Source: Saccharospirillum impatiens DSM 12546
GTDB lineage: Bacteria > Pseudomonadota > Gammaproteobacteria > Pseudomonadales > Natronospirillaceae
Direction of reading: 5' to 3'
DNA length: 64,000 bases
NCBI RefSeq assembly: GCF_000423605.1
Contig: NZ_AUIH01000014.1
Coordinates: 1-64,000, forward strand
Shown: positions 1 to 8,425 of the stretch, piece by piece
Layout of the letters: the number at the start of each line of letters is the position of its first letter
Numbering within the stretch: position 1 is the stretch's first letter
Notes under the pieces: generated by a model
Database searches by the model: none
Told to the model about the DNA's origin: nothing
The model's input: only the letters and a program-made list of their open reading frames with translations
Translations under genes and position numbers: made by a program

Positions 1-262
1 TAAGCCACTCGACCTCGACCTGCAGCTTGCCAATTTGTTGATATAGATGGTCTTCCCGAGCTTCCAGCTTTTTCGGGTCGGGTTGGCTACTGCCGCGTTC
101 GAAGGCTTCCACCAGTCGCTCCTGGGCGATTTTCTTCCAGGTGTTGATCTGAGAGGCATGTACGCCGCACTGCGAAGATAATTGAGCGACTGTCTTGTCG
201 CCTCGGATAGCCTCCATTGCGACCTTGGCCTTGAACTCACTACTGAACCGTTTTCTCGCCAC
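1..262 (-). CDS. IS3-family transposase OrfA (partial)
   Basis: Reading from a GTG at 262-260, an open frame of 87 codons continues off the left edge. It begins VARKRFSSEFKAKVAMEAIR and continues with a helix-turn-helix region (TVAQLSSQCGVHASQINTWK), the hallmark of the DNA-binding OrfA of IS3 elements. The N-terminal RKRFS(S/P)EFKAKVA signature is typical of the family. An AGGAG sits seven bases before the GTG. In this family OrfA is joined to the DDE integrase OrfB by programmed frameshifting, but that part is not visible here. Family assignment is secure; intactness and activity of the element cannot be judged. Confidence 0.8.
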   Translation of the reverse strand, partial: MARKRFSSEFKAKVAMEAIRGDKTVAQLSSQCGVHASQINTWKKIAQERLVEAFERGSSQPDPKKLEAREDHLYQQIGKLQVEVEWL

Positions 263-324
263 GTTACTACTCCTGCTTGGTCGTGGCATTCTACCTATGC
301 CCGTGGTCTAAATCATGGGGTCCA
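1..324 (-). mobile_element. IS3-family insertion sequence, one end (runs off left edge)
   Basis: The minus strand holds the start of an IS3-type orfA preceded by a short non-coding end. The probable outer terminus is TGGACCCC, read on the minus strand from about 324, followed by about 60 bases of leader and the orfA start at 262. The rest of the element, with orfB and the other terminus, lies outside the window. The exact terminus and target duplication cannot be confirmed without the other end. The element stops only a few bases before the first usable msrB start codon. Confidence 0.7.
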
Positions 325-329
325 CTATA

Positions 330-755
330 ATGCTACAGCAAACGCTGTCGGACATTCAGTTCAAAGTCACTCAGGAAGATGGCACAGAGCGGGCGTTCAA
401 CAATATCTACTGGGACGAAAAACGCGAAGGCTTGTATGTCGATATCGTCTCGGGCGAGCCGCTGTTTACCTCAAGAGACAAATACAAATCTGGCACCGGC
501 TGGCCGAGTTTTACGCAACCCATTGCGTCCGACAGGGTGACTGAACACGAAGACAGAGGGCTGTTTTCAGTACGCACCGAGATTCGTAGCCGTCATGCCG
601 ATTCCCACCTCGGCCATGTCTTCACCGACGGCCCACAGCCAACCGGCTTACGCTACTGCATGAACTCGGCGGCACTGCGGTTTATTCCAAAAGCGGATAT
701 GGCGGAAGAGGGTTATGGCGAGTATCTGGACATCATCGCACCGCCGATTTCCTGA
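330..755 (+). CDS. msrB: Peptide-methionine (R)-S-oxide reductase MsrB, 5' end next to an IS
   Basis: Reduces the R epimer of methionine sulfoxide in oxidised proteins. The 141-residue product has the MsrB core: SGTGWPSF (about 54-61), [13 protein letters not shown] (86-98) and the catalytic cysteine in [11 protein letters not shown] (Cys110). The two CxxC zinc motifs of E. coli-type MsrB are absent (YVDIVSGEP and RHADSH at those places), so this is the zinc-free subtype often found fused behind MsrA. The reading frame starts almost at the IS end. ATG 330 lacks a visible ribosome-binding site, and an earlier ATG at 315 lies inside the presumed IS terminus. The native start or an N-terminal MsrA domain may have been removed. 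The enzyme fold looks complete, but expression is uncertain. Confidence 0.85.
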   Translation: MLQQTLSDIQFKVTQEDGTERAFNNIYWDEKREGLYVDIVSGEPLFTSRDKYKSGTGWPSFTQPIASDRVTEHEDRGLFSVRTEIRSRHADSHLGHVFTDGPQPTGLRYCMNSAALRFIPKADMAEEGYGEYLDIIAPPIS

Positions 756-770
756 ACAAAGCCAGACACA

Positions 771-799
771 AAAACGGGGCTCAATGAGCCCCGTTTTTT
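771..799. terminator. Bidirectional rho-independent terminator
   Basis: AAAACGGGGCTCA pairs with TGAGCCCCGTTTT around a minimal loop, with a T run on the plus strand and an A run before it. It sits between the 3' ends of the convergent msrB and nhaC genes and can serve both. Confidence 0.85.
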
Positions 800-830
800 A
801 TAGCCGTTATCACGACGTGTATTGGCCGGG

Positions 831-2360
831 TTATGTCGATGCGACAGGCGAACCACTCACCCTGCCGTCTGCTTCGGTCTCGTACCCTTCAGCAATCGCC
901 TCGCCCTGCTCTTTCCACAGCTGACGTTCGGCATCGGTTGCCCTGGGCGAAAACAGACCCAGCTGGGCATAAATAATACCGATCACCGGCGACAACCAGC
1001 AGGCAAACGCCAGCGGAATGTACAGCAGGTTTTCAACCTGACCATCGGCAATGCCCAACCCCAGCGCACTGATCACGAAGGCACCACCGGCATTCCAGGG
1101 AATCAGCGGCGACATCAGCGTACCGCCCTCTTCGATCGCACGCGAGAGGTTTAACGTTGAGTAACCCATGCCCCGATAAATCGGTGCATACATGCGGCCC
1201 GGCAACGCAATGGAGAGATACGGATCACCCGCCACCAGGTTGGTCGACATGGAGGTACATACCGCCACGGTCTGCACACCCTTGAAGCTGCGCACCTTGG
1301 TCATGATCGCCTTGATGATGGATTCCAGGCAACCGGTTTTTTCCAGCGCACCGCCAAAACCCAGGGCGATCAGCACCAGCGAGATGGTCCACATCATCGA
1401 CTGAACACCGCCGCGGTTCAGCAGGCTGTCCATCGCGGCTACACCGGTTTCGATGGTATAGCCGGAGTTGGCGTAGGTGAGCAGTTCATGCACGCCTGCG
1501 CCCTGAGTGATCATCGCGACGACGGCACCAGCCAGCACACCGGCGAACAACGATGGGATGGGCGGCATGCGCTTCACGGCCAGAAAAATCACGAGCGCCG
1601 CCGGCAACAGCAACCAGGCCGATATGGTGAAGTTGTTGTTCAACGCCGTGGTGATGGCATTGATCCGCTCGAACGATGCACCGCTGTTATCAATGAGCGT
1701 AAAACCCGCTATAAAATAAATAGCCAGTGCAATCAACATCGACGGTACCGTTGTCGGCATCATGTTTTTAATGTGGGAAAACACATCGGTGCCGGTTACG
1801 GCCGGGGCCAGGTTGGTGGTATCAGACAATGGCGAGATTTTATCACCAAAAAATGCACCGGATACCACTGCACCGGCTGTCCAGTACATCGGGATATCGA
1901 AACCCGCGCCAATGCCCATCAACGCCAGACCGACGGTACCCACCGTACCCCATGAAGTACCCAGTGACAGCGACACCACGGAACACAGGATCATAGCCGC
2001 TGCCAGGAAGATGGCGGGAGACAGGATAATCAGGCCGTAGTAAATCAGTGTTGGTACGGTGCCACTGGCAATCCACACCCCAATGATCATACCGACAAGG
2101 ATCAATACCGAGACCGACGGCAGAGACACGTGAATAACGTGAAAAATGCCATCTTCAATGTTCTTCCATTTGTAGCCGAGTTTAATGCCTACCAGGCCGG
2201 TAATGGCCAGGCCAATTGCCAGCGGAATGTGCGGCGTAAAATCACCGAAATAGAACAGTTGTATGCCCAATACAATCAGGGTCAGTACAACTGGGGTAAG
2301 CGCCAGGGCGAGCCCTGGCTTTTGGACGTTCAAGGTCTCTGTCGGGTCAGTCATATTCAT
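831..2360 (-). CDS. nhaC: Na+/H+ antiporter, NhaC family
   Basis: Integral inner-membrane antiporter of 509 residues, usual for NhaC, with about twelve hydrophobic segments from residue 15 on. Recognisable stretches are SLGTSWGTVGTVG (about 130-143) and GAFFGDKISPLSDTTNLA (about 170-188), the conserved NhaC core that carries the ion-binding acidic residues. NhaC-family members exchange Na+ for H+; some relatives transport amino acids or malate/lactate, so the substrate is not certain. The gene is preceded by an unusually long non-coding stretch and is divergent from an Lrp/AsnC-type regulator that is a likely controller. It converges on msrB through a shared terminator. The start ATG at 2360 follows a weak GATAGGAC. 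Confidence 0.85.
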   Translation of the reverse strand: MNMTDPTETLNVQKPGLALALTPVVLTLIVLGIQLFYFGDFTPHIPLAIGLAITGLVGIKLGYKWKNIEDGIFHVIHVSLPSVSVLILVGMIIGVWIASGTVPTLIYYGLIILSPAIFLAAAMILCSVVSLSLGTSWGTVGTVGLALMGIGAGFDIPMYWTAGAVVSGAFFGDKISPLSDTTNLAPAVTGTDVFSHIKNMMPTTVPSMLIALAIYFIAGFTLIDNSGASFERINAITTALNNNFTISAWLLLPAALVIFLAVKRMPPIPSLFAGVLAGAVVAMITQGAGVHELLTYANSGYTIETGVAAMDSLLNRGGVQSMMWTISLVLIALGFGGALEKTGCLESIIKAIMTKVRSFKGVQTVAVCTSMSTNLVAGDPYLSIALPGRMYAPIYRGMGYSTLNLSRAIEEGGTLMSPLIPWNAGGAFVISALGLGIADGQVENLLYIPLAFACWLSPVIGIIYAQLGLFSPRATDAERQLWKEQGEAIAEGYETEADGRVSGSPVAST

Positions 2361-2858
2361 GTCCTATCGATTTTTGCGAAAACAGACACTCCCGCCGAGT
2401 GACTCGGACGGAAAGGTAAGGGCTCTTTAACAGCACCCCGTCGATTTGCGCTGGCATGAACAAAGAGGGACATCAGTCCGAACGCATCACTGCGATGCGG
2501 GCTCCACATCTTTGACCGGAATTGCCGCTACACCCGAGGGTTAGTGGCCCATGCGGAAAGTCTCTGTCACTGATCACTTTGCCAGCAAGCCCGGAGCTTC
2601 GTTATCAAACCTTGGAATAGCGGTGCTATTGCGGCGGTTCAATGTCTGTGGCACTAGGCCTCGCTCTGAACGTGCTGGCGTCGTTCCCTGGTAACAGAAC
2701 TTCACGCATGGACTACCAGGCTGTCGACATTCCAGTAGTTATTCTTGTTAGCCCTCTATGACTGAGTATTAGCCATTCTGTCTAGGAAGTGGCTCCAAAT
2801 AATGCTAATTTGGTGACCTATTGGCCTATAAATGGCGAATATATAGGAATTATGGCTA
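2361..2858. other. 498-bp non-coding region between nhaC and the Lrp-type regulator
   Basis: No credible coding frame on either strand. Read towards nhaC it has several small hairpins: GCATCGCAGTGATGC (2490-2504), GGACATCAGTCC (2468-2479) and CACTCGGCGGGAGTG (about 2388-2402). The length and clustered hairpins suggest a structured leader. I looked for lysine, glycine and sodium riboswitch signatures and did not recognise any. The end next to the regulator carries the inverted repeat listed separately. Confidence 0.4.
2795..2813. promoter_or_regulatory. Candidate Lrp/AsnC operator
   Basis: CCAAAT-N7-ATTTGG is a perfect 6-bp inverted repeat spanning 19 bp, about 46 bases before the start of the Lrp-type gene. 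AT-rich palindromes of this size next to the regulator gene are typical for the family. A second weaker inverted pair, CCTATA/TATAGG, lies at 2825-2848. Confidence 0.5.
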
Positions 2859-3350
2859 ATGAGACTGGATCGAATCGACCGCGAAATACTGCGCCAGCTT
2901 CAGGAGCATGGCCGCTTGCCCATTGTCGAGCTGGCCAGTCGAATTAACCTCACCAAAACACCCTGCGCGCAGCGGCTGCGGCGTTTGGAAGATAACGGCG
3001 TTATTCGGGGCTACCGCGCGGATCTGGATCCGGACCAACTGAACGCCGGTCATGTTCTGGTGGTCCAGGTGACGATGGATAAAACCAGCGAAGATGCGCT
3101 GGAACGATTCAACGAAGCCGTGCGGAAAATTCCGGAAGTGCAGAGCTGCTTTATGGTGGCGGGGAATTTTGATTATCTGCTGAAAGTCAGAACGCACGAT
3201 ATCCATCACTATCGTGCGGTTCTGGGTGCCCAAATCGGCCAACTGCCACACGTGCGCCAAACACACTCTTACGTGGCGATGGAAATCATCAAAGATGACG
3301 TTACCGTGCCGGTGCCGGGCGACAACGTGAGGCTGAGCGGGCCGTTCTAA
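2859..3350 (+). CDS. Lrp/AsnC family transcriptional regulator
   Basis: A 163-residue protein with the family layout. An N-terminal winged HTH (LDRIDREILRQLQEHGRL, then IVELASRINLTKTPCAQRLRRLEDNGVI, residues about 3-50) is followed by a ligand-binding RAM/AsnC domain from about 65 to 150. Such regulators bind DNA as octamers or dimers and respond to amino acids. It is divergent from nhaC across a 498-bp region with a 19-bp palindrome, so autoregulation and control of nhaC are the natural guess. The proline/branched-chain type (PutR, BkdR) is possible from the HTH sequence but no target enzyme gene is next to it. It overlaps the stop of the convergent DUF2157 gene by four bases. Confidence 0.85.
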   Translation: MRLDRIDREILRQLQEHGRLPIVELASRINLTKTPCAQRLRRLEDNGVIRGYRADLDPDQLNAGHVLVVQVTMDKTSEDALERFNEAVRKIPEVQSCFMVAGNFDYLLKVRTHDIHHYRAVLGAQIGQLPHVRQTHSYVAMEIIKDDVTVPVPGDNVRLSGPF

Positions 3351-4375
3351 TCTTTCGCTTCGAGCATTTCCCGAAGCGGTCGGGGTAAGTGGCGGCGAGC
3401 CCTGCTAGTCAGGTGTTGCTCGTTTTTCTGCCAGAGAACGCCCAGATAAATAATCGCCAGGCCAATCGCTGTCAGAGCAATCGGAAACAACAAACTTTCC
3501 TCAAAGACGGTGTGCGCCAGATACCCGAGATAAATACTGCTGCCAATGGCGCCAAACACGACGAACACTCTGCGCACCAGCAACACGCCAATGCCCATCA
3601 TCAGCAGGTTAATCCCAAAATACAGCAGCTTGGACAGTTCGTTGTCGGAGTTCTGCGAGGTCAAACCGCCCCAGAACGTCAAAACGCCGAACAGGTAGAG
3701 CCAAAAGGCGTAGTCTGCTGTGTGGCGGGCTCTGACATCCACCCAGAAAGCGAGACCCAGCATCAGCGCTCCAAAATACAGGGAAACCAGAGCTCTCAAT
3801 TCGTAGGGAGGCCAGTCGCCAAACAACATGACGGCCAGATCCATCGACAGGTACCACAGCGTGGCCGCAATAGGCATCACCAGGAAGGGGTATTTATACA
3901 GCCGGGCAATGATGACCCCGGCGGCCAGCGTCCCGAGCTCCATGTACAGCCAATGCCACTTAATGTAGCGATGGTAATCGCGGTAATCGCTGCCTTCCGG
4001 CCACACGCCCAGCGCCTGTTGCAAACCGTAAATCAACAACGGGGTGAGAAACACCGCAAATGTTGCACAAATTCCAGCGGGAATGGCATGGCCGTTTCTC
4101 TGGAAGCGGTGGGCCAGTGCCAACCCTAAAACCGCATAGGACACTGAAATACACACGATGCCCCAGCCACCAAAGGCTTCCCAGCCCAGGCCCATAAACA
4201 AGGTCATGGCGCCAATGGCGATCAGCCCGCCAAGGTAATAGAGCAAGTGGGTAAAATTGAAACTGGGGCCCGTGTCAGGCTGGCCTTGCAGAAAGGCGTG
4301 CAGCCGGATTGACTGGTCTTGGGTGAGAATGCCTTCTTTTACGGCGGCACCCAGGGCGTTTTTGGTTATTTTCAT
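3347..4375 (-). CDS. DUF2157-type integral membrane protein
   Basis: A 342-residue protein with a short soluble N-terminus (about 1-40) containing the DUF2157-like GILTQDQSIRLHAFL segment, then about nine to ten hydrophobic helices from residue 42 to 320. The C-terminus is basic and cytoplasmic-looking. No catalytic motif can be seen and the function of the family is unknown. It stands alone between two unrelated genes, with about 140 bases to the upstream siderophore-interacting gene. Confidence 0.65.
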   Translation of the reverse strand: MKITKNALGAAVKEGILTQDQSIRLHAFLQGQPDTGPSFNFTHLLYYLGGLIAIGAMTLFMGLGWEAFGGWGIVCISVSYAVLGLALAHRFQRNGHAIPAGICATFAVFLTPLLIYGLQQALGVWPEGSDYRDYHRYIKWHWLYMELGTLAAGVIIARLYKYPFLVMPIAATLWYLSMDLAVMLFGDWPPYELRALVSLYFGALMLGLAFWVDVRARHTADYAFWLYLFGVLTFWGGLTSQNSDNELSKLLYFGINLLMMGIGVLLVRRVFVVFGAIGSSIYLGYLAHTVFEESLLFPIALTAIGLAIIYLGVLWQKNEQHLTSRARRHLPRPLREMLEAKD

Positions 4376-4512
4376 TCAGCAATCATCCTTGCTCATACGA
4401 CATCGGCGCCGGCAATGCCCGCCTAGGGCAGGCGCATTGCCTCATAATACAAGCAAACGCTGAGTAAAAAAGAGAAAGCATGACGACTTGATCTGACTGC
4501 AGGCAAGGCCCA

Positions 4513-5256
4513 CTATTCGGCGGTATCAGCATCCTGCCGCTTGGCGACCTTGTGCTGGTCTTCACTGTTACCCATTTTCCAATAGCTCGACACGTATAGA
4601 TGCGTTTTCGGAACCTGCCGGTCCTGCTTGAAGTAGGCCCTCAGCTTTCGCATGCTCTGGAATTCCGTGGCGGCCCAGACGGCAGGCTGGCCCGCAAGCC
4701 AGTCCAACTGGGTAATGCGCTCCAGCAATACCTGGCCACTCGGGTCCGGCTCGGGGTTAATCACCCAAACCAGTTCGACGTTGTCGGGTTTGACCAGGGC
4801 TTGAATGTCGGACCGGTCGAGGACTTCAATGACCGCATAGCCGCGAGCATCACCAGGCAGTAACGCCAGGTTCACGCTGATCGCTGGCAGTGCGGTCATA
4901 TCGCCAGCGATTAAAAACCAGTCGGCATCGGGGTTGAGCAGTTTGCGTGGCCCCGGCCCACCCACCAGTATCCGGTCGCCGGGTTGTGTCTCAAGCGCCC
5001 ACTGAGACGCTGGCCCGGCGGTATCGTGCACCACAAAATCGACATCGATTTCAAACTCTCTGTGATGACGGACGGTGTAGGTCCGCATCAGCGGGCGGCC
5101 CTCGCCTTCCGTCGGGAAGACCAGCTTGATGTAAGCACTGGCCTGATCGGCCGGAAACGAGGCCATACCCTCGCCGCCCAGCGTAATGCGGCGCATGTGC
5201 GGGGTGACGTCGTCGGTTTTCAGAACGGTCAGTTCTCGGGGTTCGGGTCTGGCCAT
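4513..5256 (-). CDS. Siderophore-interacting protein (FAD-dependent ferric reductase, ViuB type)
   Basis: Cytoplasmic NAD(P)H:flavin ferric-siderophore reductase of the SIP family, 247 residues as usual. The N-terminal FAD-binding beta-barrel (about 1-110) includes RITLGGEGMASF, the FAD signature MRTYTVRHH and the GPASQWAL/GDRILVGGPG segment. The C-terminal NAD(P)H-binding SIP domain follows, with FLIAGDMTALPAI, and ends with YVSSYWKMG, typical of ViuB/SIP proteins. It releases iron from imported siderophores. The gene is preceded by a 41-bp palindrome containing an AT-rich Fur-like centre, which fits iron-repressed expression. No siderophore uptake gene is in the window. Confidence 0.9.
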   Translation of the reverse strand: MARPEPRELTVLKTDDVTPHMRRITLGGEGMASFPADQASAYIKLVFPTEGEGRPLMRTYTVRHHREFEIDVDFVVHDTAGPASQWALETQPGDRILVGGPGPRKLLNPDADWFLIAGDMTALPAISVNLALLPGDARGYAVIEVLDRSDIQALVKPDNVELVWVINPEPDPSGQVLLERITQLDWLAGQPAVWAATEFQSMRKLRAYFKQDRQVPKTHLYVSSYWKMGNSEDQHKVAKRQDADTAE

Positions 5257-5316
5257 GCCGGGCGCCTCCGGTTATCTGGGTTTTCGGTGACTATCTGATC
5301 ACCAGAGCCTACCACA

Positions 5317-5357
5317 CAGCCAATGCAAATAATACATATTATCATTTGCATTGGCTG
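5317..5357. promoter_or_regulatory. Fur-like operator inside a 41-bp palindrome upstream of the SIP gene
   Basis: CAGCCAATGCAAAT (5317-5330) is repeated perfectly inverted as ATTTGCATTGGCTG (5344-5357) around AATACATATTATC. The centre AAATAATACATATTATCATT resembles the Fur consensus of ATAAT/ATTAT half sites. It lies about 60 bases before the start of the siderophore-interacting gene. Confidence 0.6.
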
Positions 5358-5699
5358 TGGCGTATTTGCACAGCATCTTTCACAAAAACTCCGTCGATTT
5401 TGATGCAGCCGACAGACAGATTTTTCAGACATCCGTCAGATGACACGCCAAAACGCAATCGTTCAGCCGTCGCACCGGATAGGATGGTAACGGAGGTGGC
5501 ACAGCACATGGTCTGGATCATAAAAAGTCGGAAAGCCAGGCATCAGCGACGCCGACTTCGCGCAAGATTCAAACCAGATGGAACCATTGTACTCTGCGGG
5601 TCAACGATGAGGGGCGGTCGGCCCTGTACACCATAAAGTAGCACTGATGGGCGACAGGCAGACGCAACCGTCTCTGATATCGAGCCTCACAATACGACG
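5358..5699. other. Intergenic region, nothing recognised
   Basis: About 340 bases between the Fur-like palindrome and the end of the DUF1499 gene. An open frame on the plus strand here has atypical, arginine-rich composition and no recognisable similarity; I do not count it as a gene. Confidence 0.4.
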
Positions 5700-6167
5700 C
5701 TATTGGCGGGAAACGGCCACTCCTTGCTCAATGAGCTGAGCCCTGAATCGTTCAACCCGACGTCGGTTAACGTTAAAATCAAAGAGCCCAAACTGAGATT
5801 GAGAGCGAACATCGAGGCGCTGGCCATCCTGACTCACCAGCACCTCGAGGTAGTCTGGAAAGTGAAACAATTCGCTGTAGCAGTTCACTTCCAGATAGCC
5901 AAACCGCGACTCCTTCACCCGTGCACCCGGCAAGTCGCTCGCGACGGTTACAATCACTCCCCAGGAAACGGGGTTCAGCGGGCCAGTCAATTCAATGGGC
6001 TTGATGTAATAGGGGGCAATGCTTGAGTTACTTGACACGCAGTTGAGCAGTGGTGGACAACCGTCAAGCCGGAATTCGGTTCCCGACACCGGTACGTTAC
6101 CTGTTGAGGCACAGCCTGCCAGAAGCAGTGCTGTAAAGATCACACTAATCCGCACAGTCATTAACAC
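5700..6167 (-). CDS. DUF1499 domain lipoprotein
   Basis: A 155-residue protein with a lipoprotein signal peptide (hydrophobic 4-17, lipobox LLAGC at about 15-19), so probably anchored in the outer membrane or periplasmic face of the inner membrane. The rest matches the DUF1499 pattern: CPPLLNCVSS near the start of the mature part, the YLEV repeat, and SQSQFGLFDFNVNRRRVERFR at the end, where the family has R-S-x-S-R-x-G-x-x-D-x-x-x-N-R-x-R-x-E. Function is unknown. It lies upstream of nothing obviously related; the next gene in the same direction is the histidine kinase, 101 bases away on its 5' side. Confidence 0.75.
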   Translation of the reverse strand: MLMTVRISVIFTALLLAGCASTGNVPVSGTEFRLDGCPPLLNCVSSNSSIAPYYIKPIELTGPLNPVSWGVIVTVASDLPGARVKESRFGYLEVNCYSELFHFPDYLEVLVSQDGQRLDVRSQSQFGLFDFNVNRRRVERFRAQLIEQGVAVSRQ

Positions 6168-6268
6168 TCGTCATTCCCCTGGGGCGCATTGCCCGATAGA
6201 ACACAATAGGTTGAGCTTACGGTCCAAAACCCCTTTGAGTACCCTAAAACTTCAGAACCGGATGTCGG

Positions 6269-7597
6269 TTATCGACGGACCATGACAGTAAACTCAGCCT
6301 GAAAGCCATCTGGCTGACCCTCAGCGGGAGAGCGCAGTGTTAACGACAAGCCAGCACCGTCAACAATGGCATCGACAATCGCCAAGCCAATTCCAGACCC
6401 CTGTGCCTGTGACTGTGAACGCACAAACCGCTTGCGCAAATCGGTCATGACTTCTGGCTTCAGGGTATCACCCCGGTTGGTGACACTGAGGTTTCCTTCA
6501 GCTGTAAGCAATACTTTCACCGGTGATTCCTGGTCGCCGTGCTTGAGTGCATTGTCGATCAGGTTTCTAACCAGTATAGCGAAAGCATCCGGATCCAACA
6601 GTGAATGCACCTGAGTGCCGGGAACTTGCAAGACGATACGCCCGGGTTCCATTCGTTCGCAATCACTGACAACGGTCTCCAGCACCGGTACCAGGTTACA
6701 GGGAGTCTCTGACAAAACGCCACCGCCTTCCGCTTTTGCCAGTTCAAGCAGCTTTTGTGACAGCCGCGACAACCCCTGCAGCGACGCTTCGATCTCGGCC
6801 ACTTTGCGCAAGGACGGGGATTCAGACAAATCCGCTTTCAAGCGCTGAACTTTTGCCAGTGCCGTTGCCAGTGGCGTTCGCAGCTCATGGGCACTGTTGG
6901 CGGTGAAGCTCCGCTCAGCGTCAAGCACACGCCGCAGCCGCTCCAATAACCGGTTAATGGAAACAGCCATGGGTTCAAGCTCTTGTGGAAGCTGATCGAC
7001 CGCAACAGGAGAAAGATCCGCCGCGCCACGAACTTCCAGTGACCCGCTAAAGTCCACCACCCGACGCAGTGAAAACCTAACCGACCACCAGACACCCAAA
7101 AGACTGACCGGAATCAACAGCAGCAACGGCAACAACAGCGCCATGCCCGCTTCAAAAACCGCTTCCTGCCGATGCGCCAGCGGTTCAGCAATGTCGATGA
7201 ATATCGTCTGGCTGACAGCAGAGGCACCATAAAGTCGATGCGTAGCGGTGTTGTAAAATCCACTTCTGGGGCGGTCTCCAAAGACCGAAAGATCAACATC
7301 ATGAGACTGCAACAGAATGCGGCCCGAGGCATCCCGTATGAGATAGGTAAGATACTCGTCGTGGTCCTCCATTGCCGGGGCTCTTTTTTGCAGACGATCG
7401 GATTCACGACTGAGAATGTCGGTCACCGCCAGCGGTAAAATGCGTTGCGCTGTTTCTTGCAGGGCACTGTCGAAGACCTCTTCCATCTCGTGTTGTGCAA
7501 CCAGGCCCGAGGCCAGCACGCCCAACAACCAGAGCACCGTCACACCTGCTGTCAGGCCCAGACTGAGCGTTTTTTGCAGGCTGCGCTTAGCGGTCAC
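6269..7597 (-). CDS. Sensor histidine kinase, QseC-like
   Basis: A 442-residue inner-membrane kinase. Two transmembrane helices (about 12-34 and 148-172) enclose a roughly 110-residue periplasmic sensor like the two-component sensor kinase N-terminal domain. A linker follows, then the dimerisation domain with phosphoacceptor His237 in SAHELRTPLATALAKV, the N box LVRNLIDNALKHG and the G box GSGIGLAIVDAIV. It is the second gene of a pair with the response regulator (11-bp overlap) and is divergent from the PepSY/DUF2271/flavoprotein genes. Two-component pairs beside PepSY proteins usually control them, which is my inference here. The signal is unknown. Confidence 0.85.
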   Translation of the reverse strand: MTAKRSLQKTLSLGLTAGVTVLWLLGVLASGLVAQHEMEEVFDSALQETAQRILPLAVTDILSRESDRLQKRAPAMEDHDEYLTYLIRDASGRILLQSHDVDLSVFGDRPRSGFYNTATHRLYGASAVSQTIFIDIAEPLAHRQEAVFEAGMALLLPLLLLIPVSLLGVWWSVRFSLRRVVDFSGSLEVRGAADLSPVAVDQLPQELEPMAVSINRLLERLRRVLDAERSFTANSAHELRTPLATALAKVQRLKADLSESPSLRKVAEIEASLQGLSRLSQKLLELAKAEGGGVLSETPCNLVPVLETVVSDCERMEPGRIVLQVPGTQVHSLLDPDAFAILVRNLIDNALKHGDQESPVKVLLTAEGNLSVTNRGDTLKPEVMTDLRKRFVRSQSQAQGSGIGLAIVDAIVDGAGLSLTLRSPAEGQPDGFQAEFTVMVRR

Positions 7598-8252
7598 GGG
7601 TATTCAACCGATAGCCCATCCCCCGGACGGTTACGACCAGGTCCCGCCCCAGTTTTTTGCGCAGCCGGCTGATGTAAACCTCGATGGTATTGCTTTCGAT
7701 TTCTGCACCGAACTCGTAGAGCCGATCTTCAAGCTGCGACCGGGATAGCAACATTCGGGGGTGTTGCAGAAACGCGTCGAGCAGTGCCCATTCCCGGGAC
7801 GTCAACTCAATGGGCTCGCCATTGCGGACAACGGTGTGATCGCCCAGATTGATGTCCAGGTCACCAACGGAGACCGCCGGATTGGGGTTGCCCCGGTATC
7901 GACGGGCAACCGCAAACACACGGGCCGATAATTCGGACAGATCAAACGGTTTGACCAGGTAATCATCGGCACCGGCATTCAGACCAGCAATCCGATCGGA
8001 TACCTGGTCACGCGCAGTCAGAATGATCACCGCTGTCGAATCTCCGTCCTGACGCAGGGTTTTCAGAAAATCGATGCCATAACCGTCGGGCAACATCAGG
8101 TCCAGAAGAATCAGATCGTAGCGTGTGGTGCGGACACTGGTGTCTGCATAGGCAAGGCTTTGTACCCAATCCACCGCGTGGCCATCGTCGCTGATCTGCT
8201 CCTGAACCGCTTCGCCCAGTCCGATGGTGTCCTCCACTAACAACACGCGCAT
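7587..8252 (-). CDS. OmpR/PhoB-family response regulator
   Basis: A 221-residue regulator. The receiver domain (1-115) has phosphoacceptor Asp51 in LILLDLMLPDGYG, the acidic pair ED at 7-8, the LTAR threonine near 80 and the KPF lysine near 101. The winged-helix DNA-binding domain (about 125-220) carries LTSREWALLDAFLQHP and IEVYISRLRKKLG, typical of the QseB/PmrA branch. It starts 173 bases from the divergent PepSY gene, so the shared region is the probable target. It overlaps the cognate kinase gene. Confidence 0.88.
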   Translation of the reverse strand: MRVLLVEDTIGLGEAVQEQISDDGHAVDWVQSLAYADTSVRTTRYDLILLDLMLPDGYGIDFLKTLRQDGDSTAVIILTARDQVSDRIAGLNAGADDYLVKPFDLSELSARVFAVARRYRGNPNPAVSVGDLDINLGDHTVVRNGEPIELTSREWALLDAFLQHPRMLLSRSQLEDRLYEFGAEIESNTIEVYISRLRKKLGRDLVVTVRGMGYRLNTRDR

Positions 8253-8425
8253 TCGACATCCTTAAACGGGTTATGTAAATACCATAGTACCTTTGAATCC
8301 TGACAACCAACTGAATTCATTCACTTTGCAGGAAGCCGCTGGAAAGTTCGACATTTTCACTGCTTTCAGGTCTGCGTCAGGAACGCCAGATACAGTGGCG
8401 ACATCCAATAGACAGGACAGCAATC

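Noticed and set aside
2400-2760. Lysine, glycine or sodium riboswitch before nhaC
   Set aside because: The leader has hairpins, but I could not find the conserved core strings of these classes on either strand.
5346-5636. 96-codon open frame near the Fur-like site
   Set aside because: Arginine-rich, no ribosome-binding site, no recognisable similarity.
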